A DNA stretch of 64,000 bases from assembly GCA_021521415.1 (NCBI GenBank), contig JAIQDT010004213.1, positions 62,001 through 126,000 on the forward strand. The letters are read 5' to 3'. The notes under the pieces were generated by a model that did not search any database, had not been told where the DNA came from, and was given only the letters and a program-made list of their open reading frames with translations. Numbering within the stretch: the stretch's first letter is position 1; the number at the start of each line of letters is the position of its first letter. Positions 33,446-44,165 of the stretch are shown in pieces. The position numbers and the translations under genes are program-made. The DNA is from Bidens hawaiensis (lineage: Eukaryota > Streptophyta > Magnoliopsida > Asterales > Asteraceae).

Positions 33446-34142
33446 ATAACCACTGTTGGGCCGTTATGCTTCGATTATCACTATTACTACATATCTAACG
33501 TCCATTCTCATATTCTAGTGCTGTTCTAGCTTTTAAACGTTTTCATTTCCATTTTGACTAAGACCTAGTCCGTTTATCCATAAAGCTTGAACCTTTATTG
33601 GTTCCACACCCGTTTTAGGCTAGATCTAGGGGTTTCACATGAACCGTATATACTAACGAATTCATTAAGTCCGTTTTTAACATTAAGTTTGTATTTTTTA
33701 TGGTATATCTACACCCGACTTGCCTTAGTACTAAGTTTTAGGGCAACTCGTCTTAAAAACATAGTCTTTATGTGTAAAGAACATACCTTTTTATGCTTTT
33801 AGGCTACGGTTAGCTTTCATGTGCAACTATGGACTCGTATCTTGCTTGTATGGTCAAGATCTATCAAAATCCAAGCTCGGTTCTTGGTCTTGGATCTTGG
33901 CCGAAATATTAGAGAGTGTTTGTGTGTGTTTTTGAGTGTGTATGGGGCTAGAAGATAAGAATGAGGGCTTTAGGATTTTAGGGAGGTTTAAGGGGTATTT
34001 ATACTCCCTTAAGCCCATGGAGCTAAAGCCCATAACTATCCCTAAGTCTATACTCTTTTATTATATTTAACATAATTAAATATTAACACACTTTTAAACA
34101 AACACATTTCCTTTTATTTATTATTAGAAGTAGGATGTTACA

Positions 34143-34837
34143 CTCACAAAATAAAAAATAATCAAATATGATTTATAAGGAAATATTTAGTAGTTTATGA
34201 ACTTTATGGTTTAAAGTTTAAATTTTTGTTATTTTGAGAATCCAAATTTGATATTCGATTAGATATATATTTTTTATTTTAAACATCTAGAAATAAATAT
34301 ATTAATGAAATCATAATAACTTGAAATATTTAGAAGTGGTTATTAGAAATAATTTTTTTTTATTTAAGACATGAATATTGAAAAATTATGAAATGATCAA
34401 ATTCATTAAAATTCAGTTTTTGAACAACAAGTGAAAGTCAAACTATATAACATATTTTTGTAAATTTCATATAAATGGTGAGAATCCAAATTTGAATGTT
34501 GAAAATCGGTTTCTAAAATGTCATATTAAATGTGCATTATTTTAAAATGTAAAGTATAATAATATTGGAAAGTATAATAATGTTTAAATTGCGTTAACAA
34601 TGGTGATTTAATTGGCTATGATATTAAATTTTAAATGAATCAAAATGATAAAAATATATTAAATGGACTATGAACAACAACAATATATAATTGGTTATAT
34701 AAATTTCAAATAAATTACATGATTTGTGAAAAATATATAAATACATGAATAATAGCAAATATATACATCAATATTAAACAAAATATAAGAGATCTTATCA
34801 AAAAAATCCTCAATCCATGAATTAGCTATATCAACTT
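34143..34837. other. AT-rich intergenic DNA
   Basis: No supported gene. A TATAAGGAAATATTT stretch at about 34171 repeats the sequence just left of the solo LTR (about 31805-31819). Confidence 0.4.
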
Positions 34838-35408
34838 GGGGACATAACCTGAAATGAAAAAAATTAAATATTAGTATGAATATCACATAATAAATAAATT
34901 CCCAATTATGAAAGATTTGAATTATGTAAACAAATGGAAAATTGATGTTCTAATTGATAACCGGAATATTTGAATTGTTTTACCCGAAAAACGAAATAGG
35001 GAAAATCTCCATTGTATCTTCAATTTTGATATATAACCTAAAGAGATTGTAAGAAAATCATATAATAATTAATATAAATACAACGAAAATGGAAAACAAA
35101 AACAATTGTATATGAAATAAGGAATAATATGATAATCAGACATTAGAGTAGCAAATAAAACCTTACCAGAAAACCGTAATAACTTCAAATATCAATTCAA
35201 TCTTGTATTTTGATAAACAATTTAAAGAGATTATAACAAAATCATATAAAAATTAAAGTAAATATAAAACCTTACCAGAAAAAAAATATAACCTTACCAG
35301 AAAACCATGTAACATTGTTGGCCATTAGAGTATAAAATATAACCTTACCGGAAAACGATTAATCCCCATCTACATTACCGAAATATATGAGATAGTGGAG
35401 GTAATAAG

Positions 35409-35444
<36 letters not shown>

Positions 35445-35598
35445 TTAAAATGATTATGGTCGGAAAATCTTAAGGTTTGAATATGGTGTATGCAATTTTT
35501 TCAGACCCGGACTGGAAGTCGACCCGGACTCCTTACTGGGTCACAGGTAGGATCGGACATTGACCTAGATGACGTAATAAATAATAGTGTATATATCT
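34838..35598 (-). repeat. Dispersed ~760-bp repeat, copy B (inverted relative to copy A)
   Basis: It is the reverse complement of 12564-13328 with moderate divergence. The end near 35598 (ACGTAATAAATAATAG) corresponds to the start of copy A. The GA run at 35410-35442 is longer than the CT run of copy A. Microsatellite-like ATGT repeats (35600-35640) flank it. Confidence 0.75.
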
Positions 35599-35599
35599 A

Positions 35600-35640
35600 T
35601 ATGTATGTATGTATGTATGTGTGTGTGTATATATATAAAT
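35600..35640. repeat. (ATGT)n/(GT)n microsatellite
   Basis: ATGTATGTATGT followed by GTGTGTGT and TATATA directly adjoins the end of repeat copy B. Confidence 0.8.
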
Positions 35641-35986
35641 AATGAATTTTTATATATAATATGAGTTTTTCCTTTTTTCGGTTAATATCCATTTGTTTAT
35701 TATTTTCTTAAGATTTTGTATTTATTTTATTGATTTTGAACCATTGAATATAATGGATTCATTTTCTTTTTAGGATTAATTTTCAGTTTTCCATTTATAG
35801 GACATGCACACCACACCGTATGTCTAAATATATATGTTTATTTTTCTAGAGAAAGACATCATTAGAGTCTGATGAAATGGCTACAGGATATTTTTTAATA
35901 ATATCTTGGTTTAACAACTAGATTTGAATGTCATGTGGAACATTGTATTGTTTTAATAGTATTGTAAGTATCTAATTTCATAACAA

Positions 35987-36669
35987 TCTACTAATAAAAG
36001 CATTTCTATATTATATTTATAATTCAATTGGCAGTTTTTTACACATTTAAATCGTGACAAAAACACCTTTTTAAAAAATCAGCTATTTAAGGTATTATTA
36101 TATTTTGTTACATATTTAATAAAGTATAGAAAATTACAGAAATAATATATGTGTAAAATCTATAATATATATAAACGAAAGCTTTAAAACTCTCTGGTTG
36201 CTCCCTAAATTCTCTCAAGCCACCAGATTGCATTATATGCAAACGGATGCTTCTCATGCATTTGACCCGAATTCAAGGGTATGGGTCTCACCAAACCCAA
36301 ATTTTTCGCAAATGGGATATAACATCTCATTAAATTAAAAATTAATCTCACCAAATATTTTATATGAAAATCCTATAAATTATGGATACACTAAATATTA
36401 ACATTTGATCTTTTAAAAAAAAGATATATATTATCTATAATTAAAAGAAAACAATTTTATAGTAAAAAAAATAAATGGGTCATGGTTTCATTAAACCCAA
36501 ATAACTTTTAAACTGGGTTATAACATCTCATTATTTGTGGAACTCTTTCATTATCAGATATTAAGTATATCATTAACTTTTGTACGATAAATAAAATTAA
36601 AATCCAAAAAATATATAAATATTATAACGAATAATGTAAAACCCCCGTAATACGGGGGATAAAAGCTAG
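35987..36669 (+). mobile_element. Non-autonomous Helitron-like element
   Basis: The 5' end is TCTACTAATAAAAGCATTTC after an A. The 3' end is a perfect 8-bp hairpin (CCCCCGTA / TACGGGGG, 36642-36658), then ATAAAAG and CTAG at 36666-36669 before a T. This gives the TC...hairpin-CTRR structure inserted between A and T without target duplication. The 683 bp in between is AT-rich and has two similar segments around 36290 and 36480 (CCCAAATNNNTTTT, ATAACATCTCATTA). There is no Rep/helicase. Confidence 0.75.
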
Positions 36670-37019
36670 TAATAAATACGCATACATATAACAGTATAAA
36701 AATATGTGATAAGTGAAAAAGGTACTTTTATTGTTCCATATTAGGGCTAATCGGTGTGGTTCAGTACTGGTTCGACGTGACTGCCTATGTGGCTCATCTC
36801 AAGCGAATGGTCTCCCTAGAACACTCCCCTCCCCCAATCTTTTTCGACCTGAGCATAATAACCATCCTCGTTAGTCCTAATCAATTAAAAAAATTATTCT
36901 TTTCTTTTTTTTATTTCTTTTTATTATTAAATAATGGAATTGTGGAAAATGACGGAGAATGATATATTTCCTTGGTTGAAAAATGTTGAACTGGGAGGAA
37001 GGTTGACGAGGCGCATACG
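36670..37019. other. Short intergenic stretch
   Basis: No supported gene. A Pro/Phe-rich plus frame at 36756-36962 has no recognisable domain. The target duplication TGACG of the solo LTR is at 37020-37024. Confidence 0.4.
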
Positions 37020-37173
37020 TGACGTGTAACATTCCGTTTTCTCGTTTCGGTTAATAAAATAAAATATGAGTTATTAGGAGTCGGGCTTGTGTTGGGTTAA
37101 GTAATATGGGTAATGGAATTGGGTTAATAAGGAAATAAGGAAAAGACCATGGGATTAAGCCCATGACCCATGA

Positions 37174-37180
37174 TATAAAT
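37174..37180 (+). promoter_or_regulatory. TATA box of gypsy LTR
   Basis: TATAAAT about 150 bp into the LTR is followed by TTCATTC-rich sequence and a long CT run, like a plant core promoter with a pyrimidine patch. The same arrangement is present at about 46250 and 33995 on the minus strand. It implies a short U3 and a ~2-kb R-U5. Confidence 0.7.
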
Positions 37181-37243
37181 ACCATAATTAACCATTAATT
37201 CATTCATTCTCATCCATTCCATACACTACCCAAAACAAACACC

Positions 37244-37282
<39 letters not shown>

Positions 37283-37639
37283 CCTTTCTCTAAATTGAAA
37301 CCAAGAAGAAGAACCGATCCCGGCCCAAGGTAATGAAAGTATGATATTTTATGGATCCAAACCCGCTAGATCTAGTCGCGAAACGACGAGCCGACACCCT
37401 AAACCGTTAAAGTCACGAGATCCGGATGGAATCGGGTATAAACCGATCAAAAGATGAGCTTAGGGGTCACCCTAGCTAAGATATGGATCTAATGGGGCGA
37501 AAAACGGTGAAAACGGTGGAAAACAACTGAGATCTCGCTTTTCCGGTGAGATCCCGGTTTTTCGGCGATGACGGCGCCAGAGATGTGGGTACGAGGTTAA
37601 AGAATGTCACAGAATGTTTCTGACATTCTCTGACCTAAC

Positions 37640-37935
37640 CCTAGTTCGTTAGCGGAGACATACTGAATTAACAAGCAATTCTTTATGCTCATTTGTTAAG
37701 AAGAGATAACGAATTAGAAGTAGTTCGTTAAGCCATTCGTTAAGTAATTCATTAATGGAGAACTGACGAATGAACCCCCAGTTCGTTGTAAGGGCCAGTT
37801 CGTTATAAAGATTCAACTCGTTATATAGACCAGTTCGTTATAAAGGTTCAGTTCGTTATAAAGGTTCAATTCGTTATAAAGTCCATTCGTCAAGAAGTAA
37901 CGAATGAGCCCCATTCGTTAAGTAACTGGATAACG
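37640..37935. repeat. TTCGTTA motif cluster in solo LTR
   Basis: It includes five tandem ~19-bp units of the type CAGTTCGTTATAAAGGTT (37790-37880) plus scattered inverted copies. The corresponding blocks are 45485-45790 and 52690-52990. Confidence 0.85.
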
Positions 37936-38655
37936 AATTAAACTTTGAAATAATGGCAGAATGGTCCCTGGACTTAGGATAACATGGAATAATCACAAAG
38001 AAGCCCTCGAATTTTATGAATTAGCATATAAAATAATAAATTAGAATTCTAATGAAAATTTGTTAAGACAGTTAATGGAAATAAAATTTTTCCAAGCTGT
38101 CCTGGCAGCTCGAACCCAGCCAGGGACTCTGCCCCTTGGACCCTGCTAGCGGCTGCCGCCCCTAGGCCCCGCTGCCAGGGGCGCTGCCCCCGGACCCCCG
38201 TTCGTTGAGGGTTATATTAAACTAGAAGTACGATATGGGAAGTTATAGTTAATTGATACGTGTAATTGTTATACACTTAGTCGCGCAAAGCTTAAGAAAG
38301 GAATAACCATTAACGGTGAACGTAACCGTGTTCAGGTGAGTTTCTAGCCCCACTTCCTTGTTATGTTTTCGGGGCTGTGTGCATACTCAATGTGAACGTT
38401 AATACACTTACCTTAATTGGTAAGCGTATGCAATAATGATTGATGTGATAGTATATATGAATGTTATGAAAGAATGCTTGTCGGTGCCTGAACGGTCTTC
38501 GGATATTGCACGTAACGAAAGGGAAAGTAATATGTAGTATGCATAGTATGAAATATGTATGTATGAAAGTACGTGATGAAATGAGTATGTAAGAAAGGAC
38601 GATTATATAAAGAAAGTTAAGTATGGTTATATGACGAACATAAGGTATGGTTAGA

Positions 38656-38785
38656 AAGGGAACCGATCCTAATAGTATCGGCGAATGTATGGAACCGAAC
38701 CTAGTAATATCGGCGAATGCAGGAACCGACCCTAATAATATCGGCGAATGTAGGGGACCGACCCTAATAATATCGGCGAAGGTTA
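38656..38785. repeat. 31-bp LTR minisatellite
   Basis: Four units of GGAACCGA(C/T)CCTAATA followed by GTATCGGCGAATGTA or close variants. Confidence 0.85.
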
Positions 38786-39213
38786 TAGGGCGAAATGCTC
38801 TTTAAAACGTATATGTATGAATGAATTATGCATGTAAGTATGTAAGTAAATATGAAGCTATGTACCTTCGGGTGCATATGTAAGCATGTGAATGCATTGT
38901 ATGTCATCTGATTAACTAGAACTCACTCAGCGTAGCTGACTTTTAGTATGCACACAGGTTAATCGACTGAGACAGCTGACTTGAGGGAGACACATGGCAG
39001 GATCCGAAGAGGATGGCATCTAAATATTTGTCACGATGTTTTTATATTATTATTTATGTTATGTTTTAAAAAGACAAGTTATGAATGTTTATAATGAATG
39101 ATTGATCTTTTATATTATTCCGCGAAAGTTTTAATTAACTCTGATATTTGGAACTGTATTTATGAGTAAATCCAACGCCAAAGTAGGAACCGGTAACGGG
39201 GCCTTACATGACG

Positions 39214-41354
39214 AATGAGGAGAATGGTGTTGAAGGGTCTATACCCCTTAGCCTTAAGTGGCTATATAGAAGTGGATATATCAAAATAAATTTGCGTTTT
39301 TTATATGCATTTTGTTATAAAGGGTCTGAATCAAATACAAATTAAATTAATGTGTTAACTGTAAGAATCAAATAGTATAATTACACTATGTTGTATATAT
39401 AATTACACCACTTGATTTTAAATTTAACACATTAATTTAATTTATACGTTACTTTCCCCTTCTTACAAATCTCATATGTTATCATATGGGGTTGAATGTA
39501 AATTTATACAAAAATAAAAAAAGGGACATTTTTAATAATTCAAACTTTGATATTTTGGTCGTCATTAATTCCAATTTAAAAAATTCCTTATGTAAATCTC
39601 AACTTTCATCATACTGGCCACCACCGAGCTATTTCCTAATGAAGACTAACCCAATTAGTTTCGAAGAAAAATATGTCATTTCTTCAAGTTGATGGGGGTG
39701 AAACAAAAACTTCTATTTATTATAAACCAAGTTTATTTTTCTTGTCCACCTATGGTGCAAACAAGTCGAGCCGAAGCTCGACTACTCTCGAGCTCGGCTC
39801 TCTTAACTTATACAGAGCCTGAGCTTGAGCTTGGCTAGCTTCTATATTTGTTTCTAAAGCTTGACTCGCTCTTATCTGGTTTCCTATTTATCAATTAGTT
39901 TTTGTATATTTATTTTATATATTTCTTTAACTAAAACTTTATATTATATGTATTGTCATTATTTTTTCATTACTATATACATTAATTAATAACTATATAT
40001 ATATATATATATATATTTATATAGATGACTGATTTCTTTTGAAAACCACTTTGAGTTTTAAGAACACAAAAGAACTCAACGTAATAAAAAAATTGAATAT
40101 TTTTACCATACGTAATTTGTAAGTGTAAGTAACGTAAAAAAAATTACATTATTTTTTTACACACAAAAACGACTTATTACATATGTGTAACTAACATTTA
40201 AACTTGTGTAATTATCAAAAATCTTTATTCTCTCTCCTGATTAATTTTTTAATCAAATTTATTCTCAGCCACATATTCAATGCCCATTTAATTGATTGTG
40301 TGTTCCATATTGAGTTCTTAAAGTTATTACAACTTACCAATTTCTCAAAAGATATCAGTCCTTATATATAGGGGTGAGATCAATAGAGAACTCCTTTTAA
40401 CTAGAGAACTCCATTAAAAACATTGATTTCACTAGATCAATGGCTAAAAAAATGAAGGGGACAAAAAGAAAAAAAAAGTTGAATTTTTTTAATAAAGAAG
40501 GGTAGATTTGAATGATGCTCAAAAATACAATCGGTTATTCTTCTCTCATCCTTTACTCATCTCGCAGACCAACACCCTAGGGTTTTGACACTCTTCGAAT
40601 CAATCATCTGTTTCATCCAATTGAGTACGAAATCAAACAAAAAAACAAAGAACACCATCAAGTAAGCAATAATATTAATCAGTTTCACAGTATCAACATC
40701 AATTAGGCGTATTACACTGAAATATTGCTCAACTGTCTATGCTTTTTCTTTTTATGGTTAATCGAAGAACAATCATGTCGAATATTCTAATAATAAGGGT
40801 CGATTAGGCATATATTGTGACGATTCCGAATTATTTGTGTATATATTGTTGATTAGGAGTACTATAGGCGCTGTTTAGGTGTAAATGGCGTCAAATATGA
40901 ACAATTGTATGTGTGGTGTCAGTTAGTTGTACTATATGTACCGATTATGAGCATTTTGTTTATGTAGTATCATACCTCTATATCAGTTTATTAATTTACA
41001 TGATTGGTGTAATATTACATAGATATAATACATGAATGATGTATCTGACTGTGTAATTTTTAATTATAATGCACGTATGTACTGTTGAACTTAGTAATGG
41101 ACTAATGGTAATGTTTTTTAGCATGTTTCTTTATACCGCATATAAGTAATGCATATGTAAAAATACGATAAGAATATTAGGTCATTTGTGTAGTTTAGTT
41201 GTGATGATAATTCTCGTATGTGATGATAATGTTAAGGTAGTAATGTTAATACATATATGCAATACATATTATGATAATAATGTTCAACTGTGACGATAAT
41301 GTTTAGGCGTTTGTTTAGGTATAATACATATATGTAATACATTCAAAGATAATA
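39214..41354. other. Intergenic DNA; AGCTCGAGCTC-rich patch at 39770-39860
   Basis: No supported gene. The patch at 39770-39860 is a cluster of self-complementary AGCTCG/CGAGCT words. At about 40373 a GGGGTGAGATCAATAGAGAAC stretch after TATATATA looks like the end of a MITE or MULE. CCCTAGGGTTTTGACACTC (40577) resembles a plant 5' UTR upstream of the Ulp1 fragment. Confidence 0.45.
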
Positions 41355-42740
41355 ATGTCTAGACTGACAGCAAAACAGTGGACAATTACTAGCAACAAAA
41401 CTGAAGTCGTTTCGGACAACAATGACGAATATAGGAGTGTTGATGGTATGGTTATATATTCAGATACATTTCATGCATTTTGTATTATGATTACGTATAC
41501 TTAAATCGATTATATTACTTATGTGGCACAGATGTGAGAACTACGAAAAGGTCATAAAGCCCACGAAAGGTGAAGCATGTGATGCACATGGACGAGGAAT
41601 ACGAGTTAAGGTAAGTTATCATGGAACGATAATTATGTGTTTCATAAATGTTATTTCGATCATCCATTTGGTCCAAATCTATTGCGAAATTAAACATAAC
41701 TCAAAATAAAAATAGCATGTAAACAACTGTAAAGTTCAATTTCATAAATTAAGTCATCATTTAGGTTTATATGAATTATTGATGTACTACATGCATATGC
41801 GGGTATGGTGTATTATACATATGCATTACTTGCATTACAGATGTATCACACATATGCATTACAGACATATTACACTTATATGAGGTTATGATGTGTTGCA
41901 CATATGTGGTACTAATTCACTACATAGTGCGATACACATGTAAGACACGTATTATATATGTGAACAAACATAATTATTTAACTGTTTTATTGAAACAGGA
42001 GGAAAGAATGGTAACAAGAAGGACCGTAGTTAACGAAAATGTCAATTCAGGTAATTTATCAGCCACAGTGACAATGCTAAATTTTTTTGAAAATAAGATC
42101 GACTTAAAAGAGTATGACACTGTGGTGTGATCAGTTTTACGTAATGGTTTTCGACATGAATGAGGCGATGGCTTATATTTTCGACAACCTGATGTCGAGT
42201 GTGTACAACTTTATATGCAGACCAGTTTTTAATGGCAAAAGCACACCATACAAAGTAGTTAGTTAATTGTAATTTCAATACGCTAATGGTGCATATATGT
42301 AAGTCATTAGTATTGTGTATGTGTAGTATATTAACAATGCATATATTTAATAGATTAGTAATACATATTCTTGTGATACGTGTTTGTTATAATGGTTGTT
42401 TTTTTATTTGTTTACATAGACTGCCATATTTTCCAATTATCTAAAATTGGTTGGACACACGAAGGCGGAAGCTATGAGTCCAGCAAAGCCAAGAAAAATG
42501 AATTTACCATGGGCAACAAAAGATAATGTCATAGATTGTCGGATATCCACGATGCTGCACATGCAATGCTATTAAGAAGGCGGCCAGTTTCATTGTGATT
42601 TCAGCATGGGTGAAGTTGGGAAGGTTAAACAGATCAAGGTTCTTCAGGTGAAATATATAGCTCGCTTATTGCTTTCAGGAGCAGACGTTGTTAAGAAGCA
42701 TATGTTAGAAGATGCTAGAGAGTGGGAAAGCAAAAACTAA
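41355..42740 (+). pseudogene. Ulp1-family (C48 SUMO-protease-like) gene fragment
   Basis: Putative exons with splice-like ends: 41355-41445 (ATG; MSRLTAKQW), 41532-41610 (Lys/Arg-rich; in-frame stop), 41999-42130 (TVVNENVNSGNLSATVTML, DLKEYD; stops follow) and 42420-42740. The last encodes the end of the Ulp1 domain: FSNYLKLVGHTKAEA, LPWATKDNVIDCRI with the catalytic Cys context (usually DCG, here DCR), LHMQCY, one TAA, then KVLQVKYIARLL to TAA 42738-42740. The central ~500 residues, including the catalytic His and Asp, are missing. It is a deleted relative of the gene at 56709-60643. Such Ulp1 genes are typically carried by MULE transposons of the Kaonashi type. Confidence 0.7.
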
Positions 42741-44165
42741 ATAAACTTTTATGGTTTAAAAAAGTCCCGTTTAAGGGGGTTCATGGATAATAGTTAATCA
42801 TTATGAATGAAATAAATAACAATTGTGTAAAAGCATAGGGCTCAGGTCATTTATGATAATGTGAATTGGTTTGACATGAATGTTTGTTTGTTTCTTTCTT
42901 TCATACATACACGCGAATGAAAATGGTTGAGCGGTGTCGATGAATGAGTATGTTATGCGTTGCTATGTATGTTTGTTTAATACATGCACGAGAATGTCAA
43001 AGGCCTAAAACTAGTATCACGTGCTCGACGTGCGTGTTAAGTATTTTATGCATTAATGGTGTATTGTTTCATGAATTAAACGAAGAGTATACATTACATG
43101 TGCATGATGCGTAAGGTATAAAAAGTAGGAACGTATACGATGATCGACAATGTATGTAAAACACACAATATATAAGTATAATATGAATATATAAAGAAGG
43201 ACGATAATTTTACATTACATTGTAAACTTTGATGTTTAAAAATGTAGATAAAACTCAAAACATTGTGTATATATGTCACGCAACATGTTTACAATATAAA
43301 AATATAACAGTTTGTACGTGGTATGTAAGCACGTATAATCATGTACGACTACACACATGAAAATTTGTATAAAACTGAACGACACGTGTGTACAATAACG
43401 TGAACAAGTATCTGTCAAAACGTGCATAAATGATATATATCACATAGGTAGTACGCACATATAATACTGATTGGAGTTTGCATATGTATGGAGGCACATA
43501 CACGGTGCTTAAAACATGGGTATAACACTCAAATACACATATATATTACATTCATCTAGGTTGCGATGGTCGTTGTATCAGTATTAATCAGGTAGAAGCA
43601 ACAATGTAATGCGTATACACATTGCAAAAGGAACAAAATCAGGTAGAAGCAATACAGGCCGATCGTCTAACATAATGGTCGACAACATGATCGGACAATG
43701 ACCAGGTCATAGTGGCATTAGCTACAACAACATTGGCTTCTTTAGCAGTCTGTAACATCTCGCAATTACAGGAGTCATGTTCGGTTACATATTCTTGGCA
43801 TGCCTTGCTCTATTTTGATTAAGGAGTGCTTGAACATATCTTGACCTATTTACAACAGCTTGCCTTGCCCTTGTAAGAATCCAACACGAAACTTCCTAAT
43901 GCAAAAACAAAAAAAAAACAAAACATAATTAGTATAACAATAGCAAAATGATAACTAGTAAAGAGCATAATTCAAGTAAAAGTGAAAGAACATGAAAGTA
44001 GTTAATTTGATTATTTACCTATCCAACCTCTTCACCATAGTAAATTGAGAGCATCATTCAGGTGATTTTCACCTGTTCACAGGTTTATACCTGTGTTTCA
44101 CCGAGTGCATACCTAACTAGATCGTTTCCATTTATTACTAAAAACTAGAATTTGAACCAAAATTG
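42741..44165. other. Intergenic DNA; possible degraded coding at 43560-43900
   Basis: TATGTA-rich DNA. On the minus strand 43900-43580 reads as a Lys/Arg-rich stretch (YVQALLNQNRARHAKNM) with stops, perhaps the tail of another decayed gene. I do not recognise it. Confidence 0.35.

Larger units (their letters stand above)
31823..34142 (-). mobile_element. Solo gypsy LTR (variant motif), minus strand
   Basis: The minus-strand LTR runs from TGTAACATCC at 34142 to GGGGCCTTATA at 31823 (2.3 kb) with no internal domain. Flanks are TTCAC (31818-31822) and CTCAC (34143-34147), a target duplication with one mismatch. It shares the promoter (GGGGTATTTATA near 33995), the GC-rich island (32840-32930), the CAGGTGAGTT-type donor (32710-32702) and the acceptor-like end with the other LTR copies. 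Its U3-side repeat block is ATTCGAAT-based instead of TTCGTTA-based. It was produced by LTR-LTR recombination. Confidence 0.9.
37025..39208 (+). mobile_element. Solo gypsy LTR, plus strand, with perfect target duplication
   Basis: The 2184-bp LTR starts TGTAACATTCCG and ends GGGGCCTTACA, with TGACG at 37020-37024 and 39209-39213. It is the best complete copy of the family. Landmarks in order: TATA (37174), CT run (37251-37279), AAGGTAATGA donor-like site (about 37330), TTCGTTA cluster (37640-37935), GC-rich island (38100-38205), CAGGTGAGTT (38333), 31-bp minisatellite (38656-38785), CTGACTTTTAG...CACACAG acceptor-like site (38957). Confidence 0.95.

Noticed and set aside
33242..33529. 95-codon plus-strand frame in the solo LTR
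   Set aside because: Antisense to the LTR, in a TTCTTTC-rich stretch, with no recognisable domain.
36756..36962. 68-codon plus frame between the Helitron-like element and the solo LTR
   Set aside because: Low-complexity Phe/Pro stretch without domain or supporting context.
38656..38785. Regular repeats that might look like a CRISPR array
   Set aside because: Units are contiguous with no unique spacers and lie in a plant LTR; this is a minisatellite.
43580..43900. Lys/Arg-rich minus-strand coding-like stretch
   Set aside because: Several stops, no recognisable domain, and exon borders uncertain.
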